NCBI GenBank assembly: GCA_046719465.1
Contig: JBDNCV010000191.1
Coordinates: 1 to 6,370 of the forward strand
Direction: 5' to 3'
Source: JANWYT01 sp046719465
Lineage (GTDB): Bacteria; Chloroflexota; Anaerolineae; Aggregatilineales; Phototrophicaceae
DNA length: 6,370 nt
The notes beneath the pieces were generated by a model. That model was not told the DNA's origin, made no database searches, and saw only the letters and a list, made by a program, of their open reading frames with translations. Positions 1 through 5,305 of this stretch are shown piece after piece; position 1 is the stretch's first letter, and every line of letters starts with the position of its first letter. The position numbers and the translations under genes are program-made.

Positions 1-49
1 GGCTTATCCACCGTGATCAGCAGGAACGACGCATGCGCCGCCAGAGGAG

Positions 50-129
50 CCTCATCCCCCAACCCCTTCTCCACAGAGGGGAAGGGGAAAAGTCCCCTCT
101 CTGCCCGGAGAGGGGATTTAAGGGTGAGG
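50..129. repeat. GC-rich quasi-palindromic intergenic repeat (REP/MITE-like)
   Basis: The element is bounded by CCTCA at 50-54 and its complement TGAGG at 125-129. It contains two hairpins: CCCCTTC (63-69) with GAAGGGG (81-87), and TCCCCTCTC (93-101) with GAGAGGGGA (108-116). Alternating C-rich and G-rich blocks followed by an ATTTAAGGGTGAGG tail are typical of dispersed non-coding repeats seen between genes in Chloroflexota and several other environmental bacteria; that comparison is from memory. It starts 18 bases beyond the stop of the exported-protein gene, so it sits in the 3' flank and does not interrupt that gene. Whether it is mobile cannot be told from one copy; no target duplication is evident. 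Confidence 0.65.
88..116 (-). terminator. Possible intrinsic terminator for the exported-protein gene
   Basis: Read on the minus strand, a perfect 9-base-pair stem (116-108 with 101-93, loop of 6) is followed by ACTTTT, with the four T residues at 91-88. The hairpin begins about 30 bases after the TAA stop at 149-147. The stem is GC-rich and correctly placed, but the T tract is short, so termination efficiency is uncertain. The hairpin is part of the palindromic repeat, suggesting that the repeat doubles as the terminator. Confidence 0.5.
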
Positions 130-146
130 CCCTCTATACCCAACCC

Positions 147-1349
147 TTACTGCCGGAGCCACGGCAAATCGAGGAAAAAGACAAAATCACGGTGGAGCCG
201 CTCGTAGAAGCGCCCGCTCGGCTCCGGCGCTTGGAAGCTGCCGCCCTCGGGTTGCTGGGTCGTGGCGCGGTTAGTGGGCGGCGGCGCGTAAATCAGCACC
301 ATTACGACGTGCAGCCCCGTCAGCTCATCAGCGTAGACGGTCGTCTCAACGCGCTGAGCGCCCGCGCGGACAAAGGTCGCCTCCACAGACTCGCTCGGTG
401 CTGGGAAGGTGGCAAGGCGCTGCTCCAACACAGTGGCAGCTTCGGCGGCCATCTCGGCATCGGCGTAGACCAACGCCACAACAGCAATCTCGCCCTCTGG
501 CACGACGATGTCTGCCATGGCAAAGGCGCCGTACTGCGGCAACGTGCCCACAGGTCTAGGGTCAGGCGTGCGTCTCCCGGGGAAATCTGGCGCGTACAGC
601 AGCGTCGGGTCAGATGAGAGCAGTTGACGAACTACGCCAAGCGAGCTAAGCGCATGGGCGAGCGCTTGGAATTCGGGCGCGTCGGCCAGCGTGGGGATGT
701 TTCCGTCTGCGGCAGCCACCATGTCGTTGAAGATTGCCTCAATGGGGGAGCTGAACACGCCCCTGTCGCCGATGATGCCTACTGGTTGGCTCCGTCCCAA
801 ATCGCCGCCAAAGATGTTGGCAATCTCTCTGCGGGAGAAATCGCTGTCTATGCCGCGCGTGCAGTCGCCCTCGAGGCACCACACGCTCACCGTGCCCTCG
901 GCAACAGCCGCATAGCCGCGGGCTTGGTGCGCCGCGGCGACAGCATCCCCCTCGAACGCGCCCAGCAGCGCCAAGCCTTGCTGTGGGGAACGGCCAAACT
1001 CGACCCCTCGTGCGATGTCCAGCAAATCGAACCCGACTACATCAACCATGTTCGTGCCAAAGTTGAAGGTCTGCAAGAACGAAAAATACCTAGGCAGCGC
1101 GACGCCCACAAGCCTTGCGAGGTCGCTGCCACCTTGCATGATCTCAGTGCTGCTCAAGCGCATGAGGCCGCGCGCTGCAAGGGCTGCTTCAAAATCGCCG
1201 TAGTACAGTATGAAGCGGCTGTTTTCGTTGTCTGGCACGAGAGCCAATGTTTCCAACAGAAGGGCGGCGGTGTCCGCGGCGGGCATGGCCTCCTGCGCGC
1301 GCAGCGGCAGCCCCATCAAGACCACAATGAACAAGATCACACGATACAT
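147..1349 (-). CDS. Exported protein of unknown family (400 aa)
   Basis: I do not recognise the family and assign no function. The N-terminus is a clear signal peptide: basic residue R3, a hydrophobic core at residues 4-16 and a likely cleavage around LRAQEA (residues 16-21). There is no lipobox cysteine, so it is probably secreted or surface-held rather than a lipoprotein. No further membrane segment is evident. The mature part looks globular. Residues 105-145 carry a Gly/Phe-rich stretch (VVGFDLLDI, then LLGAFEGD, then HQARGY) followed by the only two cysteines, C158 and C163, in a WCLEGDC motif that could form a small disulfide loop. Residues 270-355 read as alternating strands and helices, and residues 355-380 are a Pro/Gln/Gly-rich linker before the final LDLPWLRQ. 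The ATG at 1349 is chosen because GGGGA lies 6 bases upstream and because it gives the intact signal peptide. It lies downstream of the membrane protein gene on the same strand, 133 bases away, so co-transcription is possible but not certain. Long plus-strand frames over this gene are Arg/His-rich shadows. Confidence 0.8.
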   Translation of the reverse strand: MYRVILFIVVLMGLPLRAQEAMPAADTAALLLETLALVPDNENSRFILYYGDFEAALAARGLMRLSSTEIMQGGSDLARLVGVALPRYFSFLQTFNFGTNMVDVVGFDLLDIARGVEFGRSPQQGLALLGAFEGDAVAAAHQARGYAAVAEGTVSVWCLEGDCTRGIDSDFSRREIANIFGGDLGRSQPVGIIGDRGVFSSPIEAIFNDMVAAADGNIPTLADAPEFQALAHALSSLGVVRQLLSSDPTLLYAPDFPGRRTPDPRPVGTLPQYGAFAMADIVVPEGEIAVVALVYADAEMAAEAATVLEQRLATFPAPSESVEATFVRAGAQRVETTVYADELTGLHVVMVLIYAPPPTNRATTQQPEGGSFQAPEPSGRFYERLHRDFVFFLDLPWLRQ

Positions 1350-1391
1350 AGCTTATCCCCAAACTTAGATCGGACAGCCTAGACAGCTCAT

Positions 1392-1428
1392 GCAGGCCCG
1401 TGAACAGCACGGGTGCAGCATGCCGTGC
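1392..1428. other. Competing hairpins in the gap between the two minus-strand genes
   Basis: CCCGTG (1397-1402) pairs with CACGGG (1408-1413) over a 5-base loop, extended by GCA/TGC at 1392-1394 and 1414-1416 around a 2-base bulge. Alternatively GCACGG (1407-1412) pairs with CCGTGC (1423-1428). The two stems share bases and exclude each other. No T tract follows on either strand, so this is not a standard terminator. It may be an RNA-processing or attenuation structure, or chance in GC-rich DNA. Confidence 0.25.
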
Positions 1429-1436
1429 CCAAGAGC

Positions 1437-1456
1437 GAAAAGTTGAAAAGCTGAAG
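1437..1456. repeat. Short tandem repeat, 8-base unit, about 2.5 copies
   Basis: GAAAAGTT (1437-1444), GAAAAGCT (1445-1452) and GAAG (1453-1456) form a near-perfect 8-base tandem repeat 26 bases beyond the end of the membrane protein gene. It resembles the short tandem repeats that accumulate between genes in cyanobacteria and Chloroflexota. No function is apparent. Confidence 0.5.
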
Positions 1457-1482
1457 TAAGGACTTGTTGTCGTCAGCGTTGG

Positions 1483-2343
1483 TTAGCGCTTCTTCTTCTC
1501 CTTGAACGCGCTTTGCAGCAGTTCCACATCCATATCGTCGGGCACAGCGCCGGTTTGCGCGTAGCGGAAGACCATCACGTTATAGACGCTTGAGAGCGTC
1601 GCGCTGGCCAAGCCCAGCAGCAGAAAGGCCACTAGCGCCAGCGCTCCAAGCGCGATGAGCGCCTCCCAACTCGCGCTGAACAACATCGCCAGCGCCGCAA
1701 AGGCAAATGCAAGCCCCACGCCGATGAGGCTCGTCACCGCGCCGATACCTAAGCCGCCCGTCACCTGCTCACCGAAGGTACGGCGCAGCAGGCTGGCGCT
1801 GTCCTTCACGATGTCGACCATGCTCTTGTTTTCGACCACGATCAGCGGAACCACGAAAAAGGTGACAAAGCCCCACGCCATGCCCCCCAACCATCCGAGC
1901 AAATCGCCCAGCCAGCCCGCCTTATCGCGGATGATCTGCAAGATTAGGCCCACGGTCGCGCTAAAGACAGCGTATTGGACGATCAAGCTGAAGCGGCTGC
2001 CCGCGATGCTCAGCCCATCGCGCACGGTGGCCTCTTCCCCGTCCAACTCTTTGAGAATAGCGCCTGCTAACCCAACGTTGAAGAAGACCCCGATGGTATA
2101 GACGACGACATAGTAGACAAACACGAAGCTGTAGCCGATGATCTGGCCGACACCTTCGTTCGTGCCGCCGCTGATCCCAGCAAACACCCCGATGAGCGCC
2201 CCCGCCGGCAGCAGCAGCACTACGCAGGCCAGTACAATGGCGATCAGCGACATCAACGGGAACAGCATGAAGCTCTTGTTGCGGCGCAAGAACGCCCAAC
2301 TGTACTTGAACAACTGCCAACTGCGACTGATTGACTGGAACAC
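1483..2343 (-). CDS. Multi-pass membrane protein, DUF6159-like (286 aa)
   Basis: This is an integral membrane protein whose biochemical role is not known. The opening RSWQLFKYSWAFLRRNK, followed directly by a membrane segment, matches what I recall of DUF6159 proteins. So does the central VVPLIVVENKS...SASLLRRTFGEQ block (residues 164-193). Hydrophobic stretches at about 25-56, 66-97, 118-138, 152-171, 196-223 and 228-258 suggest six membrane passes. The short N-terminus and the charged tail (KEKKKR) would be cytoplasmic by the positive-inside rule. Glycines are frequent in the membrane segments. The start is GTG, since no ATG lies nearby in frame and a strong GGGGGA ribosome site precedes it. 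It is divergent from the M23 peptidase gene and upstream of the exported-protein gene on the same strand. Family assignment rests on recalled motifs, so the name is less certain than the reading frame. Confidence 0.85.
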   Translation of the reverse strand: MFQSISRSWQLFKYSWAFLRRNKSFMLFPLMSLIAIVLACVVLLLPAGALIGVFAGISGGTNEGVGQIIGYSFVFVYYVVVYTIGVFFNVGLAGAILKELDGEEATVRDGLSIAGSRFSLIVQYAVFSATVGLILQIIRDKAGWLGDLLGWLGGMAWGFVTFFVVPLIVVENKSMVDIVKDSASLLRRTFGEQVTGGLGIGAVTSLIGVGLAFAFAALAMLFSASWEALIALGALALVAFLLLGLASATLSSVYNVMVFRYAQTGAVPDDMDVELLQSAFKEKKKR

Positions 2344-2347
2344 CTTG

Positions 2348-2353
2348 TCCCCC
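2348..2353 (-). promoter_or_regulatory. Ribosome binding site for the GTG start of the DUF6159-like gene
   Basis: On the minus strand AAAGGGGGACAAG runs directly into GTG. The GGGGGA core is 4 bases from the start codon. It is the main evidence that translation begins at this GTG. Confidence 0.6.
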
Positions 2354-2373
2354 TTTGTTCGGTATACTAAATT

Positions 2374-2391
2374 GTGGACAGTGGACAGTGG
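2374..2391. repeat. Short tandem repeat, 7-base unit, about 2.6 copies
   Basis: GTGGACA (2374-2380), GTGGACA (2381-2387) and GTGG (2388-2391) form a perfect heptamer repeat in the divergent intergenic region. The frame of the M23 gene is open back to the first GTG here. Using it would place an unlikely 28-residue extension, with three Trp and two Cys, before a good signal peptide, so it is read as non-coding. The palindrome GTATAC lies just to its left (2362-2367) and recurs at 2429-2434. Confidence 0.6.
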
Positions 2392-2444
2392 TCATGTTGG
2401 AAGCTGCCAACGCCCTGCGCCATTCACAGTATACGCGCATTTTT

Positions 2445-2449
2445 GAGGT
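2445..2449 (+). promoter_or_regulatory. Ribosome binding site that decides the TTG start of the M23 gene
   Basis: GAGGT at 2445-2449 lies 8 bases before TTG at 2458. The ATG at 2453 in between is a decoy: it reads ATG CGT TGA and stops at once. TTG 2458 gives a textbook signal peptide starting MIPIRRLIIGG, whereas the earlier GTG at 2374 does not. Confidence 0.6.
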
Positions 2450-2457
2450 TGCATGCG

Positions 2458-4026
2458 TTGATCCCTATTAGACGACTCATTATTGGGGGGCTGGTTGTTG
2501 CTGTGGCCAGCGTCGCGCTGAGCCGCGCGCAAACTGACTGCGGCCTCGCCGACCGGTTAGACTTCCCATTGGAGCGGAGCGTGACGACTGTTGTGCAAGG
2601 CTTCGGCGTGCCCAGCGTGCGCCATCAGGGGCGCTACCACACGGGCGAGGACTGGGTCTTCACCACGGCGGAAAGCGTCGGCCAGCCGGTGCGCGCGATG
2701 GCAACCGGGCGCGTGAGCTTCAGCAGCCCGACGGCGTGGGGGCGCGACGGCGGCGTGGTGATCGTGGAACACCGCTTCAGCGACGGCACGACGGTGAACA
2801 GCGTCTACGGCCACCTGAGCGAGGCGGGCGGAATTGCCTTCCCGGCGCGCTTCTCGTGTGTGACGGTCGGGCAGGCCATCGGCACGATTGCGGCAGGGGT
2901 GCGCCCCGCGCCGCACCTGCACTTTGAAATCCGCGCGCATGACCCCGACACGCCCGGCGCAGGCTATATCGCCGCCTCCCCCGCCGAAAGCGGCTACTTC
3001 GCCCCTTCGGATTTCATCCTCAACACGCAGACGTGGCTGCGCCCATCCAACACCTTCCGAACGCCGGTGCTGCATGGGGTGCTAAGCGCGCCCGTCGTGC
3101 TGGACGACTACAGCCTGCTGTACCTCGACACCCGCTACCAACTGCGGCGCGCTTTGCCTGATGGCCGCATCCTGTGGCGCAGCCGGTTGGAACGCCCTGC
3201 CGTCGCGGTGATTGCGTTTCAGCGGCAGTCGTGGCTTGTCTGGGCAGATGGGACGTATCAGGCGGTGGACGTGGGCACAGGGGCACTGGGCGAGGCATGG
3301 CGCATCAGCGGCTTGCAGCCGGTTGGGGAGCCGTTCAGCGCGGCGGGCTGGCGCATTTACCCTACGGCCAACGACACCCTAACGGCGGTTGATGAGGCGC
3401 GGCGCGAGGTCGTCTGGCGTGTGGGGGATGTGCCGCCGCCAGTGGCGGTGACGGTGGCCAGTGTGGGCGGGAACGCGATCATCGGCCTGCTGACGGCTGA
3501 GAACGAGGTGATCCAGATTGCGGCCAGCGGGGTGATCCTCTCGCGGCAGGCGCTGCGTCGTCCGGCGGCGTTAGCCAGCAGCGGCGCGGGTGATCTGCTG
3601 GTTTACACATGGGGCGGCCTCTACACGGTCGATCTGAATGGGCGCTGGCAGCCGTTCCCGGTGGAGGCGGGCAAAGCTGGCGATTCTGCCGCATTGTGGC
3701 GGGATGAGCGCGGGCTGTTGGCCTTTGACGGCCAGACGCTGCGCTCATTTGACTTAACCAACACGCTGCAATGGCAGGTGGACGTGCCGAACGTGCGCGG
3801 GCGCGTGTCGCTGCTGCGGCTGGACGGGCGGGCAGCGTTGGTCAGCAGCGGTGGGCAGATCGCCACGGTGAGCGCCAACGGGGCGTTGTGCAATCAGGCA
3901 CAGGTTGCCCCGCAGCGGCGCGGCTTCGTGTGGCAGACGCTCAGCGCGGATGGCACATGGCGCTTAGTCGCTGCCAACCACCTCATCGGCTTCAACTGGC
4001 TGCGCTTCAACCAGAACTGCCTGTGA
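2458..4026 (+). CDS. Secreted M23 metallopeptidase fused to a PQQ-like beta-propeller (522 aa)
   Basis: This is predicted to be an exported zinc endopeptidase of the M23 (LytM/lysostaphin) family, which typically cuts peptide cross-links in peptidoglycan. The signal peptide covers residues 1-24 (RR then a hydrophobic core, cleavage near LSRAQTD). The M23 domain spans about 40-190 and keeps every hallmark: H61 and D65 in HTGED, GQPVRA then ATGRV (75-85), Y117-G118-H119 and H153-x-H155 in PHLHFE. It therefore looks catalytically intact. From residue 218 to the end, repeats resembling PQQ-type propeller blades begin near 218, 258, 298, 339, 380, 419, 459 and 499, a period of about 40. Most have a hydrophobic strand, a short turn, then a Tyr/Val/Asp or Trp strand, implying an eight-bladed propeller for binding. 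C478 and C521 could clasp the propeller, and C28 and C134 could form a bond in the peptidase part. The glycosyltransferase gene starts 7 bases after its stop, so they probably form an operon. Without the propeller it would be an ordinary short M23 protein. Substrate is inferred, and some M23-like proteins bind or regulate rather than cut. Confidence 0.85.
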   Translation: MIPIRRLIIGGLVVAVASVALSRAQTDCGLADRLDFPLERSVTTVVQGFGVPSVRHQGRYHTGEDWVFTTAESVGQPVRAMATGRVSFSSPTAWGRDGGVVIVEHRFSDGTTVNSVYGHLSEAGGIAFPARFSCVTVGQAIGTIAAGVRPAPHLHFEIRAHDPDTPGAGYIAASPAESGYFAPSDFILNTQTWLRPSNTFRTPVLHGVLSAPVVLDDYSLLYLDTRYQLRRALPDGRILWRSRLERPAVAVIAFQRQSWLVWADGTYQAVDVGTGALGEAWRISGLQPVGEPFSAAGWRIYPTANDTLTAVDEARREVVWRVGDVPPPVAVTVASVGGNAIIGLLTAENEVIQIAASGVILSRQALRRPAALASSGAGDLLVYTWGGLYTVDLNGRWQPFPVEAGKAGDSAALWRDERGLLAFDGQTLRSFDLTNTLQWQVDVPNVRGRVSLLRLDGRAALVSSGGQIATVSANGALCNQAQVAPQRRGFVWQTLSADGTWRLVAANHLIGFNWLRFNQNCL

Positions 4027-4033
4027 GCCACCG

Positions 4034-5218
4034 ATGACGCTGCACATCCTGCACATTACGCCTTACTACGCGCCGGCCTACGCTTTTGGCGGGGTGGTGA
4101 GCGCGGTGCAAGGCCTTGCGGAGGCGACCGCCGCGAGCGGCGCGCGCGTCACCGTGGTGACAACCGATGCGCTCAACCACGCAGGCGAGCGCGCCCAGCC
4201 CGAGAGCGAGATGCTGAACGGCGTGAAGGTGGTGCGCGTGGCCAATGTGCTGCCGTCGCTGCGGACGCGCTTCAACCTCTCCACACCGCGCCGCTTTGGC
4301 AGCGTGGCCGACTTTATGCTGCGCAGCGCCGACGTGCTTCACCTGCACGAGTTCCGCACAGTGGAGGCGCTCATCGCGTCGCATCGGGCAGTCAAGCGCG
4401 GCGTGCCCATCGTGCTGTCGCCACACGGCACGCTGACCCACAGCACAGGCCGCAGCGCGCTCAAGCGCCGGTGGGATCGCTGGTTCAGCCCGTATGTGGC
4501 CCAGCGCGTGGACGCCGTAGTCGCGCTGAGCGAGGCCGAAGCAGCCGACGTGCGCGCGCTCTGGGCGCAGTTCTGGCCGCGCCAGCACCCCCTGCCGATC
4601 CACATCGTCCCCAACGGGGTGAACCTCGCCGCCTTTGCGGATCTGCCCGACCCCGCGCCCTTCCGCGCCCAGTGGGGGCTGGGCACAGATCGCGTGGTGC
4701 TTTACATGGGGCGGCTGCACCCGCGCAAAGGGGCGGATCGACTGGCGGCGGCCTTTCAACAAGCCGATTTGCCGCAGGCGCGCCTGCTGATCGTCGGGCC
4801 GGATGAGGGGCTGCGCGACGCGCTGCTGGCGCTGAACGACCCGCGGATCGTTCTCACGGGCTACCTGAGCGGGGCGGATCGATTGACGGCGCTGGCCTGC
4901 GCGGATGTGTTCGCGCTGCCTGCGGTGGGCGAGGGGCTGCCGATGACTGCGCTGGAGGCGATGGCCTGCGGTGTGCCGGTGATCCTCTCGCACGGGTGCA
5001 ACCTGCCGGAGGCGGCCGCGGCGGGCGCAGGGCTGGTGACCGACCCCACGCCAGAGGCGTTCTGCGCGGCGCTGCACACCCTGCTGAATGACGACGCGCT
5101 GCGCCAGCGGATGAGCGCGGCAGCCCGCCGTTTGGTCAGCGAGCGCTTCACGTGGGGGCGCGTCGTCGCGCAGATGGAGCAGGTCTACGCGCAAGTGCGA
5201 AGCCTTAACAAGGGCTAA
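4034..5218 (+). CDS. Family 4 glycosyltransferase (GT-B fold, 394 aa)
   Basis: This is a cytosolic or membrane-associated retaining glycosyltransferase that moves a sugar from a nucleotide-sugar donor onto a glycan or lipid acceptor. GT4 enzymes commonly build exopolysaccharide, O-antigen-like glycans or glycolipids. The N-terminal acceptor half (about 1-195) has the opening HILHITPYYAPAYAFGG with the G19-G20 loop, plus H131 in SPHGTL. PNGV (193-196) leads into the donor half, with the YMGRLHPRKG (224-233) and GPDEG (255-259) motifs. The EX7E motif follows as E300 and E308 in GEGLPMTALEAMACGVPV. Length is normal for the family and nothing essential is missing. The ATG at 4034 has no clear ribosome site, which fits translational coupling to the peptidase gene ending 7 bases before. 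Donor and acceptor cannot be read from the sequence. An antisense frame covering the whole gene is a His/Arg-rich shadow. Confidence 0.93.
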   Translation: MTLHILHITPYYAPAYAFGGVVSAVQGLAEATAASGARVTVVTTDALNHAGERAQPESEMLNGVKVVRVANVLPSLRTRFNLSTPRRFGSVADFMLRSADVLHLHEFRTVEALIASHRAVKRGVPIVLSPHGTLTHSTGRSALKRRWDRWFSPYVAQRVDAVVALSEAEAADVRALWAQFWPRQHPLPIHIVPNGVNLAAFADLPDPAPFRAQWGLGTDRVVLYMGRLHPRKGADRLAAAFQQADLPQARLLIVGPDEGLRDALLALNDPRIVLTGYLSGADRLTALACADVFALPAVGEGLPMTALEAMACGVPVILSHGCNLPEAAAAGAGLVTDPTPEAFCAALHTLLNDDALRQRMSAAARRLVSERFTWGRVVAQMEQVYAQVRSLNKG

Positions 5219-5226
5219 ACACATCG

Positions 5227-5280
5227 TCAGATTGTGACATGGCAGTTTGGCGCTATAGTGTAAGTGTCTACACAATCTGA
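5227..5280. repeat. Perfect 10-base inverted repeat bracketing a promoter
   Basis: TCAGATTGTG at 5227-5236 is repeated as its exact complement CACAATCTGA at 5271-5280, separated by 34 bases. The centres are 44 bases apart, close to four helical turns. The left arm overlaps the proposed -35 box and the right arm lies just after the expected transcription start. This suits an operator pair bound by a looping dimeric regulator. A smaller stem, GTGTA (5258-5262) with TACAC (5269-5273), is nested inside. Alternatively, read-through RNA from the glycosyltransferase gene could fold here and end at the following CTTTT (5285-5289). Confidence 0.6.
5232..5259 (+). promoter_or_regulatory. Sigma-70-like promoter for the TPR gene
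   Basis: TTGTGA (5232-5237, 4 of 6 to TTGACA) and TATAGT (5254-5259, 5 of 6 to TATAAT) are spaced by 16 bases. Transcription would start near 5266, giving a leader of about 40 bases before the ATG at 5306. This suggests the TPR gene can be expressed separately from the peptidase-glycosyltransferase pair. No start has been mapped. Confidence 0.55.
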
Positions 5281-5291
5281 GGATCTTTTCC

Positions 5292-5300
5292 AAAAAGGAG
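5292..5300 (+). promoter_or_regulatory. Strong ribosome binding site for the TPR gene
   Basis: AAAAAGGAG ends 5 bases before ATG 5306. It is the best ribosome site in the window and fixes the start, which is also supported by the signal peptide that follows. Confidence 0.8.
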
Positions 5301-5305
5301 CCGTT

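Noticed and set aside
2..16. Possible C-terminal end of a plus-strand gene (AYPP then TGA at 14-16)
   Set aside because: Only four codons are visible, so it cannot be told from chance.
33..1382. Two long plus-strand frames (33-617 and 624-1382) antisense to the exported-protein gene
   Set aside because: Their products are rich in Arg, His and Gln without recognisable domains, signal peptides or ribosome sites. The minus-strand frame has a signal peptide and normal composition. They are a by-product of GC-rich codon use.
1655..2101. Plus-strand frame of 148 codons over the DUF6159-like gene
   Set aside because: It is Ser/Pro/Thr/Lys-rich without domains, and the minus-strand frame gives a coherent membrane protein.
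2331..2368. Plus-strand promoter from TTGACT (2331-2336) and TATACT (2363-2368)
   Set aside because: The spacing of 26 bases is far from 16-18. The boxes were not paired.
5227..5289. Intrinsic terminator of the glycosyltransferase gene formed by the 10-base inverted repeat and CTTTT
   Set aside because: The loop of 34 bases is too long and the stem too AT-rich for an efficient intrinsic terminator. An operator role around the promoter fits better, though it is not excluded.
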